From: Argonema galeatum A003/A1
GTDB taxonomy: Bacteria; Cyanobacteriota; Cyanobacteriia; Cyanobacteriales; Aerosakkonemataceae
Reading direction: 5' to 3'
NCBI RefSeq assembly: GCF_023333595.1
Contig: NZ_JAIQZM010000044.1
Location: forward strand, 17,012 to 52,917
Length of the DNA stretch: 35,906 nucleotides
Part shown: piece by piece, positions 9,710 through 17,239 of the stretch
How the letters are laid out: every line of letters begins with the position of its first letter
Position numbering within the stretch: the stretch's first letter is position 1
Translations under genes and position numbers: made by a program
Notes under the pieces: generated by a model
What the model was told of the DNA's origin: nothing
What the model saw: the letters and a program-made list of their open reading frames with translations, nothing else
Databases searched by the model: none

Positions 9710-9739
9710 TGTAGAGACGTTCCATGAAACGTCTCTACA
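9710..9739 (+). terminator. palindromic repeat, possible terminator
   Basis: TGTAGAGACGTT (9710-9721) and AACGTCTCTACA (9728-9739) form a perfect 12-bp stem with a 6-nt loop, 40 nt after the 117-residue gene. It is followed by ATATTT rather than a real T-run. The sequence resembles a palindrome widely dispersed in filamentous cyanobacteria, so it may be a mobile repeat acting as a terminator. Confidence 0.5.
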
Positions 9740-9915
9740 ATATTTAGCCAAAAGTTAAAATGGGGGTAATAAACCCGGATTGGGTATAATAAGTTGACAT
9801 TGGCGTTGGGGTGCAGTCGATCGCAACTTGGTACTTTGGATTGATTGGGGAAGGGTAAAGGGAAAAATTTTCCTTTTCTCTTTACCGATTTGGAATTTTT
9901 CTTAAAAATTTAACT

Positions 9916-10974
9916 ATGTTAACAATTGCTCCTGAATTTTATCTAATCTTTAGCGTTAATAGTTCGCTATACGGTGTGGAAGCCCAGTCTGTCCAAGAGA
10001 TTTTTTCTTTACCGGAATTGACACCGATCGCTGAAGCACCCCGCGAGATTATTGGTGTTGTTAATCTGCGGGGAGATATCCTACCAGTCATGGATCTCAA
10101 TCTCCGTTTTGGGTATAACCAGCTGGAGTATTGTCTGACCGATAGTGTAATTGTCGTGGAGTGGCAAAAACTGCGGGTTGGCATGATTGTCAATCAAGTC
10201 AATGAGGTTTATAACATTTCACCAGAGGACATGACAAAGGAACTTTTTTACGATCGAGAGGTTCCCGATCGGTCCCGCTCTTTTGTCTGCGATATGGCCA
10301 AAGTTGCAGCAGATATAGTGATGCTGCTAAACATTGAAAATTTGCTTTCCTACTCAAAGTCGGTTGAACCTTTAGACGGAGATAAAAATAAATATAATTT
10401 AGCATTAGAGACAGTTAAATACACAAAAGAGCGCATATTCTGTCCGCAGGCTACACCGGAAGATCGAGCTATTTTCCGAGAGCGATCGCAAAACTTGATG
10501 CGTTCAAGTGAAAAGGAAGACTTAACAGGATTAATACCGCTGGCTGTAATTGGTTTGAGTGGAGAATACTTTGGGCTTGATTTAAAGCTTGTCCGTGAAT
10601 TTACCGATATCCGCAAAGTTACACCCGTTCCCTGCTGTCCGCCGCATATCGTCGGTAACATGAATTTGCGGGGTGAAATTGTAACTTTAGTTGATGTACG
10701 CAGGCTGTTGAATATGCCAATGTTGGGTGCAGAAACTACTGCTAAAGTGATGGTTGTTTGGGTCGATGATTTGGTTGCAGGAATCAAAGTTGATGAAGTG
10801 TTTGATGTCATGTACTTGCACCCAGCGCAGATTTCGCCTGTTCCGGCGGCTGTTCATTCTATCAATGATGAATACCTGCAAGGCACCGCTCCCTACGGAG
10901 GAAAAATGATGAGCCTTTTGGATTTGCAAAAAATGTTTAACAAGGGAGATATGATTGTAAATGAAGATATCTAG
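9916..10974 (+). CDS. double CheW-domain coupling protein
   Basis: CheW domains bridge chemoreceptors to the CheA kinase in the cytoplasm. This 352-residue protein holds two: residues about 5-145 (YGVEAQSVQEIF, IIGVVNLRGDILPVMDL) and about 205-345 (FGLDLKLVREFTDI, IVGNMNLRGEIVTLVDV). Both keep the N-L-R-G motif. A charged linker of about 55 residues joins them. Tandem CheW may stand in for the two separate CheW proteins (WspB and WspD) of Wsp-type systems. It ends 66 nt before the first receptor gene, so the two are probably co-transcribed. A small hairpin (GCAATCT/AGATTGC, 10982-10998) sits in that gap. No strong Shine-Dalgarno sequence precedes the ATG. Confidence 0.92.
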   Translation: MLTIAPEFYLIFSVNSSLYGVEAQSVQEIFSLPELTPIAEAPREIIGVVNLRGDILPVMDLNLRFGYNQLEYCLTDSVIVVEWQKLRVGMIVNQVNEVYNISPEDMTKELFYDREVPDRSRSFVCDMAKVAADIVMLLNIENLLSYSKSVEPLDGDKNKYNLALETVKYTKERIFCPQATPEDRAIFRERSQNLMRSSEKEDLTGLIPLAVIGLSGEYFGLDLKLVREFTDIRKVTPVPCCPPHIVGNMNLRGEIVTLVDVRRLLNMPMLGAETTAKVMVVWVDDLVAGIKVDEVFDVMYLHPAQISPVPAAVHSINDEYLQGTAPYGGKMMSLLDLQKMFNKGDMIVNEDI

Positions 10975-11040
10975 TGGTATAGCAATCTCATAGATTGCAT
11001 TCTCAATCATCAATATAACAATGATAAAGGAGATGAAGAT

Positions 11041-12447
11041 ATGTTTAAAAAATTGAAGCTTAGAAACCAGATGTTACTTGGATATTCAGTACCTATGCTA
11101 TTATTATTTGGCCTAGCCGTACCTATTTTTACGAGTGCAAATAAGGTTGCCGAGGCATTTAAAAAAACAAATATTTCAACGAATGTTATCGAAAAAACAG
11201 ACCAGATGGGATTTTATTTTGGCAAGATGATAGGGGATATCCGTGGTCATTTAATTATTCAGGATGAAGCTTTTTTAAAAGACTACGAGGAAGATTCAAA
11301 AAAATTTATGGAAATTGCACAAAACACAGCTACCATAATTGAAAATGCGGAGCAAAAGCAGCGATTAAAGGAGATGGTAGAGTTAAAGCAGCGACATGAC
11401 GTATTTGTGAAGAAGATATCGTTTTTTTTAAAACAAAAAAACAAACCACAAGCAATAAAATTGTTTAGCAGCAAAGAAGGAGAGGATCTGGTTAATAATT
11501 TCGATGATTTAAATCAAAAATTTAACGATAAAGAACATGAAATTCTTAGCAGCGCGACTGTAAAAGCAGAAGAAAATATCAACTTTCTGAGCCAATTTGT
11601 TGTGTTTAGTGTAGTGTTAGGCATTGCTTTTGCCTTGATTGCTGCCTTTTTCATCTCGTCAGGTATTGCTAACAGAATATATGAGGCGATCGCAGCGATC
11701 GCCTCTTCCGCAACCGAAATCGCCGCGACAGTTGACCAGCAAGAACGCACGGCGGCACAGCAGGCAAGTGCCGTCAATCAAACCACCACCACTATGGATG
11801 AGTTAAATGCCTCCTCCCAAGGGTCGTCACAGCAGGCGGAAGTCGCAGCAGCGGGGGCACACCTGATACTAACTCTTGTGAATGGAAGGTACGACCAGCA
11901 TTCGATCGTCATGGAAGAAAAGACCCTCAAACAGAAGATCCTGACGATCGCTACTGAAATTTCTCGCTTAAGCGAACAGACGCATCAAATCGGCAAAATA
12001 TCAAATATAGTCAGCGAACTAGCCAACCAGACGAATATGCTGGCGCTCAACGCCGCAGTCGAGGCGGTTCGCGCTGGAGAATATGGCAAAGGTTTTGCTG
12101 TTGTGGCTAGCGAGATTCGCAAACTGGCCGATCGAAGCAAAGAATCGGCAGAGCGAATCAATTCTATCGTCTTCGATATCCAAACAGCGACCAATTCCAC
12201 CGTTATGGCAACCCAGGAGGGCCAAGCAACTTTGGAGAAGATTGTCAGTGCGATCGACGACGTAGTTCTTAGCAGTCAACAAATTTCCCTCAATGCCAAG
12301 CAGCAAGCTGTTGCCGTTCAACAAGTGGTTGAGGCGATGAATAGCCTTAAGCAAGGGGCGTCCCAGACTGCCAGTGGCATCAGCCAAACCAAAGTTAGTA
12401 CCCAAAAACTCAATGAAGCTGCTATGAACCTCAAGTCTGTTGTGTAA
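11041..12447 (+). CDS. methyl-accepting chemoreceptor 1 (no visible HAMP domain)
   Basis: A 468-residue receptor with AAGGAG about 9 nt before the ATG. TM1 lies at about residues 12-32, followed by an all-helical four-helix-bundle-like sensor (about 35-180), TM2 (about 184-207) and directly the signalling hairpin; no HAMP domain is visible. The conserved tip is ELANQTNMLALNAAVEAVRA followed by GEYGKGFAVVASEIRKLADR. It is a close paralogue of the next gene. Two oddities stand out. The C-terminal arm lacks 14 residues (two heptads) present in the paralogue. Residues about 280-292 appear to be read in a shifted frame, because the +1 frame at 11885-11902 gives the family-like EGTTSI. Either this receptor is functional with compensating indels, or it is a partly damaged copy. 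Confidence 0.88.
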   Translation: MFKKLKLRNQMLLGYSVPMLLLFGLAVPIFTSANKVAEAFKKTNISTNVIEKTDQMGFYFGKMIGDIRGHLIIQDEAFLKDYEEDSKKFMEIAQNTATIIENAEQKQRLKEMVELKQRHDVFVKKISFFLKQKNKPQAIKLFSSKEGEDLVNNFDDLNQKFNDKEHEILSSATVKAEENINFLSQFVVFSVVLGIAFALIAAFFISSGIANRIYEAIAAIASSATEIAATVDQQERTAAQQASAVNQTTTTMDELNASSQGSSQQAEVAAAGAHLILTLVNGRYDQHSIVMEEKTLKQKILTIATEISRLSEQTHQIGKISNIVSELANQTNMLALNAAVEAVRAGEYGKGFAVVASEIRKLADRSKESAERINSIVFDIQTATNSTVMATQEGQATLEKIVSAIDDVVLSSQQISLNAKQQAVAVQQVVEAMNSLKQGASQTASGISQTKVSTQKLNEAAMNLKSVV

Positions 12448-12535
12448 GGGTGAGCTAACTCTACTTCTACGGAGGATTCCCGCATAGTATTCAACTCCAT
12501 AAAGTGCCCCTTTTACTACCACATAAAACTAACAA

Positions 12536-13993
12536 ATGCTTATGTTTAAAAATTGGAAATTGCGGAATCGAATGTTACTGGGATATTCAGTCCCTATTCT
12601 TTTATTCATAGGTCTAGTTGGAATAGTATACTCCAACGCTAATAAACTGGCGAGCGTATTTAGGCAAGTAGAAATTACTCAAGAAAATGTTGAAACATCC
12701 AATACACTGACCCTTACTCACAGTAGAATGGTGATCGATTTGCGAGGTTATTTATTGACGCAAAACCCTCTATTTTCAAAAGAATATGAAGAAGAATTAA
12801 ATTCCTTCAATGATACTATTGACCGTGCAGAAACTACGATTAAAAATGCACAACAGAAACAGCGACTAAAAGAAATGATTCTCTTTAAAACAGAATACGA
12901 TCGCTACGCACAAAACCTAATCAACTTAGTGAAGCAAGGCAAGACAGCCCAAGCGCTATCCATATTCCGAACAGGACAAGGGCAAAAATTTGTCGACAAG
13001 TTGAGAAACCTAAGTGCGGAATTCAATACAGCCGAAAAGGGGATTCTTAATGCGGCAACCGCTGAAGCGAAAACTTTGCTCAACAGTCTGATCGCTGCAG
13101 TGGGAGTGGGGGCCTTGTTATGTTTAGCGTTTTCCTTACTCGCAGCTTATTGGATCTCTTCAGGTATTACTAATACGATCGACCGGGCGGCTAGTGCGAT
13201 CGCCACTTCCTCAAACGAAATAGCCGCGACAGTAGAAGAACAGGAACGCAACGCCTCCCAGCAAGCCGCCTCTGTCAATCAAACCACCACTACAATGGAT
13301 GAGCTGGGGGCCTCATCCCAGCAAGCCGCAGGGCAAGCCCAAGCCGTCGCCGCCGCAGCCCAGCAGGTATTAGTCCTCACCGCTTCTGGAACCGAAGCAG
13401 TCGAAGACTCTCTGGAGGGGATGTCGGTGCTGAGGCAGAAAGTAGGTGCGATCGCCCTGGAAATTTCCCGCTTGAGCGACCAAACCAATCAAATCCGCAA
13501 CATCTCCAGCTTGGTAAGCGACCTCGCCAACCAAACCAATATGCTAGCCCTAAATGCCGCAGTAGAAGCAGTGCGAGCTGGCGAACACGGCAAAGGCTTT
13601 GGCGTCGTCGCCAGCGAAATTCGCAAACTCGCAGACCAAAGCAAGAAATCCGCCGAAAAAATTAACACCCTCGTCGCCGATATCCAGAAAGCCATCAATT
13701 CCACCGTCAGGGTTACAGATGAGGGCACCAAAACAGTAGAAGAAAGTGTCAAAATTGCCCAAAAAACAGCAGAAGCCTTCACAGGCGTGACCGAAGCAAT
13801 TAACAACGTTGTATTGAGCAGCCAACAAATTTCTTTGAGTGCTAAACAGCAAGCTATTGCTATTCAGCAAGTCGTTGATGCGATGAATTTACTCAACCAT
13901 GCAGCTGCCCAAACAGCAAGCGGCATCAGCCAAACCAGAATCGGCACTCAAAAACTCAACGATGCCGCTCACAGTCTCAAAAAAGAGGTGTAG
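12536..13993 (+). CDS. methyl-accepting chemoreceptor 2
   Basis: A 485-residue paralogue of receptor 1 with the same plan: TM1 (about 13-33), helical sensor, TM2 (about 185-210), no visible HAMP domain, then a long coiled-coil hairpin with tip ANQTNMLALNAAVEAVRAGE. Gln/Glu-rich helix positions (for example TVEEQERNASQQ and SLEGMSVLRQKV) are the kind of sites CheR and CheB modify. Here the C-terminal arm is two heptads longer than in receptor 1. No CheR-binding C-terminal pentapeptide is present; the protein ends in SLKKEV. The ATG at 12542 aligns with the start of receptor 1, so the true start may be six bases later. No Shine-Dalgarno sequence is close. It lies 88 nt after receptor 1. Confidence 0.92.
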   Translation: MLMFKNWKLRNRMLLGYSVPILLFIGLVGIVYSNANKLASVFRQVEITQENVETSNTLTLTHSRMVIDLRGYLLTQNPLFSKEYEEELNSFNDTIDRAETTIKNAQQKQRLKEMILFKTEYDRYAQNLINLVKQGKTAQALSIFRTGQGQKFVDKLRNLSAEFNTAEKGILNAATAEAKTLLNSLIAAVGVGALLCLAFSLLAAYWISSGITNTIDRAASAIATSSNEIAATVEEQERNASQQAASVNQTTTTMDELGASSQQAAGQAQAVAAAAQQVLVLTASGTEAVEDSLEGMSVLRQKVGAIALEISRLSDQTNQIRNISSLVSDLANQTNMLALNAAVEAVRAGEHGKGFGVVASEIRKLADQSKKSAEKINTLVADIQKAINSTVRVTDEGTKTVEESVKIAQKTAEAFTGVTEAINNVVLSSQQISLSAKQQAIAIQQVVDAMNLLNHAAAQTASGISQTRIGTQKLNDAAHSLKKEV

Positions 13994-13996
13994 TCA

Positions 13997-14056
13997 TTGG
14001 GCAGAGGAGCAGAGGGGCAGAGGCGCAGGGGGGCAGAGGGGCAGGGGGGCGGGGAA
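13997..14056 (+). repeat. GGGGCAGA-type short tandem repeat
   Basis: G/A-rich degenerate repeats of GGGGCAGA, immediately after the stop of receptor 2. They are typical of short tandemly repeated sequences between genes in filamentous cyanobacteria and encode nothing credible. Confidence 0.75.
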
Positions 14057-14071
14057 GTGACTAATGATTAC

Positions 14072-14211
14072 AGGACTTACGCCAAAACCAAGGTTTTGCC
14101 CCCCCGACCCCCCAAATCTGGGGGGAGAAGAGTCTTCCCCCAAATCTGGGGCCCCAAGAGTCCTGTTACCCCCAGATTTGGGGGGCTAGGGGGGCGAAAA
14201 GCGTAAGTCCT
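14072..14211. repeat. 140-bp palindromic element with AGGACTTACGC ends
   Basis: The element begins AGGACTTACGC and ends GCGTAAGTCCT, perfect 11-bp terminal inverted repeats. Inside are three copies of a CCCCCAAATCTGGGG-type palindrome (14108-14125, 14137-14151, and inverted from about 14170). It has no coding capacity and looks like a MITE. It separates receptor 2 from cheA and might act as a partial terminator or an mRNA processing hairpin within the gene set. Confidence 0.8.
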
Positions 14212-14245
14212 AGATTAATGATTAATAACAAAGGATCGATAAAAA

Positions 14246-16885
14246 ATGATGATCGAAGATGAAGAACTACGGGATATTTTTAAAACGGCGAGTGAAGACC
14301 ATTTGCAGAAGCTTGATGATGGTTTTCTGTACTTAGAAAAACATCCAGATGACCAAGAAAAATTAGAAGAGTTATTGCGGGAAGCTCATAGCCTCAAAGG
14401 CGATGCTGGTATGTTGGGCGTCAAAGATGTGGCAACTCTGGCCCATCAGATAGAGCATATATTGGGAAGCGTGAAACGAGGCGAGACAACCCTCAATGCG
14501 ATCGTCAGCGATCGCATATATCGCGGTTTAGATGCCATCCGCCAACTGGTACACGAAGCAGTCACAGGCATTGCTCCACAAGTCAATACTTTTTATGTCT
14601 TGGCTCACATGATGGGAGCTGAAACTCCAGCACCACCCAAAAACGAGGTCGAAAGTCAAAAGTCAAAAGTCAAAAGCGACAAGGGGGACAAGGGGGACAA
14701 GGGGGACAAGGAGGACAAGGGGGACAAGGGGGACAAGGGGGACAAGGGAGACAAGGAGGACAGGGGGGACAAGGGAGACAAGGAGGAACAAGCAACTACT
14801 GATGACCTCACTGCTCCCCATTATCCTGCGTACCTTGATGAAGCACCGCCGTTACAACCAGTACTAGCCTCATCACAAGAGCAAAACAACTTTGCCGAGC
14901 AGAAAAATGGCAAAGCGGGAGACAATCTAGAGACCTTGCATAAAACGTCTGTACCTCTACCCTTGTCAAAAGTCAAGATTCAAGAGCCTCAACAAAGCTA
15001 CCGCAAAGGCTCTAGCGCGTCCCGCTTCGCGATCGAAAGCGTGCGTGTCGAAACGCGCCATCTAGACACCTTGATGACCCAAGCAGGCGAACTAACAGTC
15101 ACCAAAATTCGGATTACTCATCGGCTAGCCGAGATCGAGGAACTTGTAAACTTGTACGAAGAGTGGAGCCGGGAAGCCAGTGGTAATCGCTTTGTTCTCG
15201 AAGAAGTCGATTTGCGAAAAGGCGTTTCCCTTGGTATAGGTGCGAGTAACGATCGAAATTCTTCCTTATTTTATCTGAGAAACGGAGTAACCCAGGCGAG
15301 TGGGAGTACTGAGGGGATTGCACGCAAGCAGTTGCAGCATTTCCATCATCGCGTTCAGGAACGTTTAGAGCTGCTCGGCTCGATCGTAACCCGCTTGAGA
15401 AATGCAATGTACGAAGACAACGCCAGAATGGAAGTTGTTGCGGATGAATTGTCCGATGGAATTCGGACTATGCGCCTGCTGCCACTTTCCACCATTTTTA
15501 ACTTATTTCCCCGCATGGTTCGCGACCTCGCCAAGCAGGAAGGCAAAGAAGTCGATTTAGCTCTAGAAGGAGCAGAAACCAAGGCAGACAAACGCATCTT
15601 AGAAGAAATGAAAGACCCTTTGATGCACATGATTCGGAATGCTCTAGATCACGGCATCGAAACCCCAAAAGAACGCCAGCGTCTAGGCAAACCTCCCCAA
15701 GGCAAAATTCAACTAAAAGCAAAACAAACAGCCACCAACGTTGTCATAGAAGTTGCAGACGACGGACGAGGATTGGATACCGAGAAAATCAAGCACACAG
15801 CACTAAAACGCGGGGTCTGTCGCCCAGAAGAACTTGCCACCATGACCCCATCTCAAATTCAGTCTCTCATCTTTGAGCCTGGATTCTCAACCCGCACATT
15901 TGTCACCGAAATATCTGGCAGAGGCGTCGGTTTGGACGTGGTACGCACCAACGTCGAGCTACTCAAAGGCACAATCCAGGTGGAATCTAAACCAGGGATA
16001 GGATGCACTATCAGGGTGCAATTACCCACAACCCTAGCAACAGCCCACGTACTAATTGTGTCAGTCATGGGAATTAGCTATGCCATCCCCGTAGAATTTG
16101 TGCAAACAGCTCGCTTCATCTCAGAAAATGACATTTTTACGATCGAAGGTCGAGACACAATTATCTTAGACAATCAACCTGTCTCGGTAGAACGCCTAGC
16201 CGATTTACTAGAATTGTCAGTAGTCAGCAGTCAGCAGTCAGCAGTCATTGGCAACACAAATGACAAAGAACAAATCTCCTGCCTCATCCTCAAAGTCGCA
16301 GATCAGCGATTGGGATTGCTCGTGGATGCCTTGGTGGATGAACAAGATGTCATGCTCAAACCCCAAAGTCAGCTGCTAAAGCGAGTGCGTAATGTTTCTG
16401 GTGCAACGATTTTGGGTACTGGTGAAGTTTGCATGATTTTAAATCCACAAGATTTGATTAAATCCGTGCGTAAGCAAGTCGTATCTCCAAAACCTCAACA
16501 AATCCCTCCAGCGCCAAGTCACAAGCAGGCGATCCTGTTGGTGGAAGATTCCATCTCCATTCGTACCCAAGAAAAGCGCATCTTGGAGGGTGCTGGGTAT
16601 GAAGTTGTGACAGCTGTAGACGGATTAGACGGCTTCAACAAATTGAAGACGCGCTCCTTTGACGCCGTGGTGTCTGATGTTCAAATGCCCAATTTGGATG
16701 GACTGGGGCTCGCTGCCAAGATTCGCCAGCATAAAGAATATAGCGAATTACCAATTATTTTGGTGACATCTCTAGCTAGCGACGAAGATAAAAGAAGAGG
16801 AGCCGAAGCTGGTGCAAATGCTTACATAACTAAGGGCACCTTTAATCAACAGATTCTTCTAGATACTTTGAGAAGGCTTGTTTAG
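14246..16885 (+). CDS. CheA-type histidine kinase with C-terminal receiver domain
   Basis: An 879-residue cytoplasmic kinase of the chemosensory set. Domains in order are HPt with phospho-acceptor His48 (REAHSLKGDAGMLG), a repeat-filled linker (about 137-182), a dimerisation domain (about 265-400), HATPase (MIRNALDHGIETP, ADDGRGLD, GRGVGLDVV), a CheW-like P5 domain (about 605-735) and a receiver (about 755-879) with phospho-acceptor Asp811 (VVSDVQMPNLDGL) and conserved Thr/Lys. This hybrid layout matches WspE/ChpA-type kinases. AAAGGA lies about 10 nt before the first ATG; the second ATG is at 14249. A second in-frame repeat (about 657-668) sits in a P5 loop. CheB follows after a 354-nt gap, so it may have its own promoter. 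Confidence 0.95.
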   Translation: MMIEDEELRDIFKTASEDHLQKLDDGFLYLEKHPDDQEKLEELLREAHSLKGDAGMLGVKDVATLAHQIEHILGSVKRGETTLNAIVSDRIYRGLDAIRQLVHEAVTGIAPQVNTFYVLAHMMGAETPAPPKNEVESQKSKVKSDKGDKGDKGDKEDKGDKGDKGDKGDKEDRGDKGDKEEQATTDDLTAPHYPAYLDEAPPLQPVLASSQEQNNFAEQKNGKAGDNLETLHKTSVPLPLSKVKIQEPQQSYRKGSSASRFAIESVRVETRHLDTLMTQAGELTVTKIRITHRLAEIEELVNLYEEWSREASGNRFVLEEVDLRKGVSLGIGASNDRNSSLFYLRNGVTQASGSTEGIARKQLQHFHHRVQERLELLGSIVTRLRNAMYEDNARMEVVADELSDGIRTMRLLPLSTIFNLFPRMVRDLAKQEGKEVDLALEGAETKADKRILEEMKDPLMHMIRNALDHGIETPKERQRLGKPPQGKIQLKAKQTATNVVIEVADDGRGLDTEKIKHTALKRGVCRPEELATMTPSQIQSLIFEPGFSTRTFVTEISGRGVGLDVVRTNVELLKGTIQVESKPGIGCTIRVQLPTTLATAHVLIVSVMGISYAIPVEFVQTARFISENDIFTIEGRDTIILDNQPVSVERLADLLELSVVSSQQSAVIGNTNDKEQISCLILKVADQRLGLLVDALVDEQDVMLKPQSQLLKRVRNVSGATILGTGEVCMILNPQDLIKSVRKQVVSPKPQQIPPAPSHKQAILLVEDSISIRTQEKRILEGAGYEVVTAVDGLDGFNKLKTRSFDAVVSDVQMPNLDGLGLAAKIRQHKEYSELPIILVTSLASDEDKRRGAEAGANAYITKGTFNQQILLDTLRRLV
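14655..14790 (+). repeat. GTCAAAA heptamers and GACAAGGGG nonamers inside cheA
   Basis: Three GTCAAAA heptamers are followed by about a dozen 9-bp GACAAGGGG-like units. All are in frame and code for SQKSKVKS and then a GDK/EDK tripeptide array (residues about 137-182). The block expands the linker between HPt and the dimerisation domain. Confidence 0.9.
16216..16247 (+). repeat. GTCAGCA heptamers inside the CheW-like domain of cheA
   Basis: About four GTCAGCA/GTCAGTA heptamers, in frame, encode SVVSSQQSAV. They lie between strands of the P5 domain, where other CheA proteins normally have a short loop. Confidence 0.8.
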
Positions 16886-16890
16886 TTGTT

Positions 16891-16926
16891 AGTCATTGGT
16901 CATTGGTTATTGGCATTGGTCATTGG
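16891..16926 (+). repeat. GTCATTG heptamer tandem repeat
   Basis: Five degenerate units of GTCATTG or GTTATTG follow the cheA stop codon directly and abut the dispersed element at 16927. This is a typical intergenic heptamer repeat. Confidence 0.85.
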
Positions 16927-17011
16927 TATAGCAAAGTGCTGAGTACAAACACAGTGGCTTCCTTGCGGAGAATAGCTCTATACTGTCCTAACATATCTTA
17001 CTGTGGCTATA
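16927..17011 (+). repeat. MITE-like dispersed element, copy B
   Basis: This 85-bp block, with TATAGC and GCTATA ends, matches the complement of 9164-9254 over nearly its whole length. It differs by scattered substitutions and a gap of about 8 nt. It lies in the 354-nt cheA-cheB gap. The frame ALYCPNISYCGY corresponds to VQYCPNINDCGY in copy A. Confidence 0.7.
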
Positions 17012-17088
17012 TATCCTGTTCGGTTGCATCGTCAGTACATGAGCGATATCCTGAAATTGCCTGTTGTGATCGTTGGTTAAATTTTTAC

Positions 17089-17128
17089 CGCAGATGAAGA
17101 GGGATGAACGCAGATTAACGCAGATATG
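17089..17128 (+). repeat. CGCAGATGAACGCAGAT-type repeat
   Basis: Degenerate CCGCAGATGAAGAGGG / ACGCAGATTAACGCAGAT units upstream of cheB, resembling a common dispersed cyanobacterial repeat. No open frame is associated. Confidence 0.65.
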
Positions 17129-17239
17129 AAAACGCGAATTTTTTAGCAACTGATGCTACTGGATATGAAATTAGGCACTAATAATCTAATATTTTAGCAT
17201 ACTTTGTACGAAAGAACCTACTACCTACTACCTTCAGTA

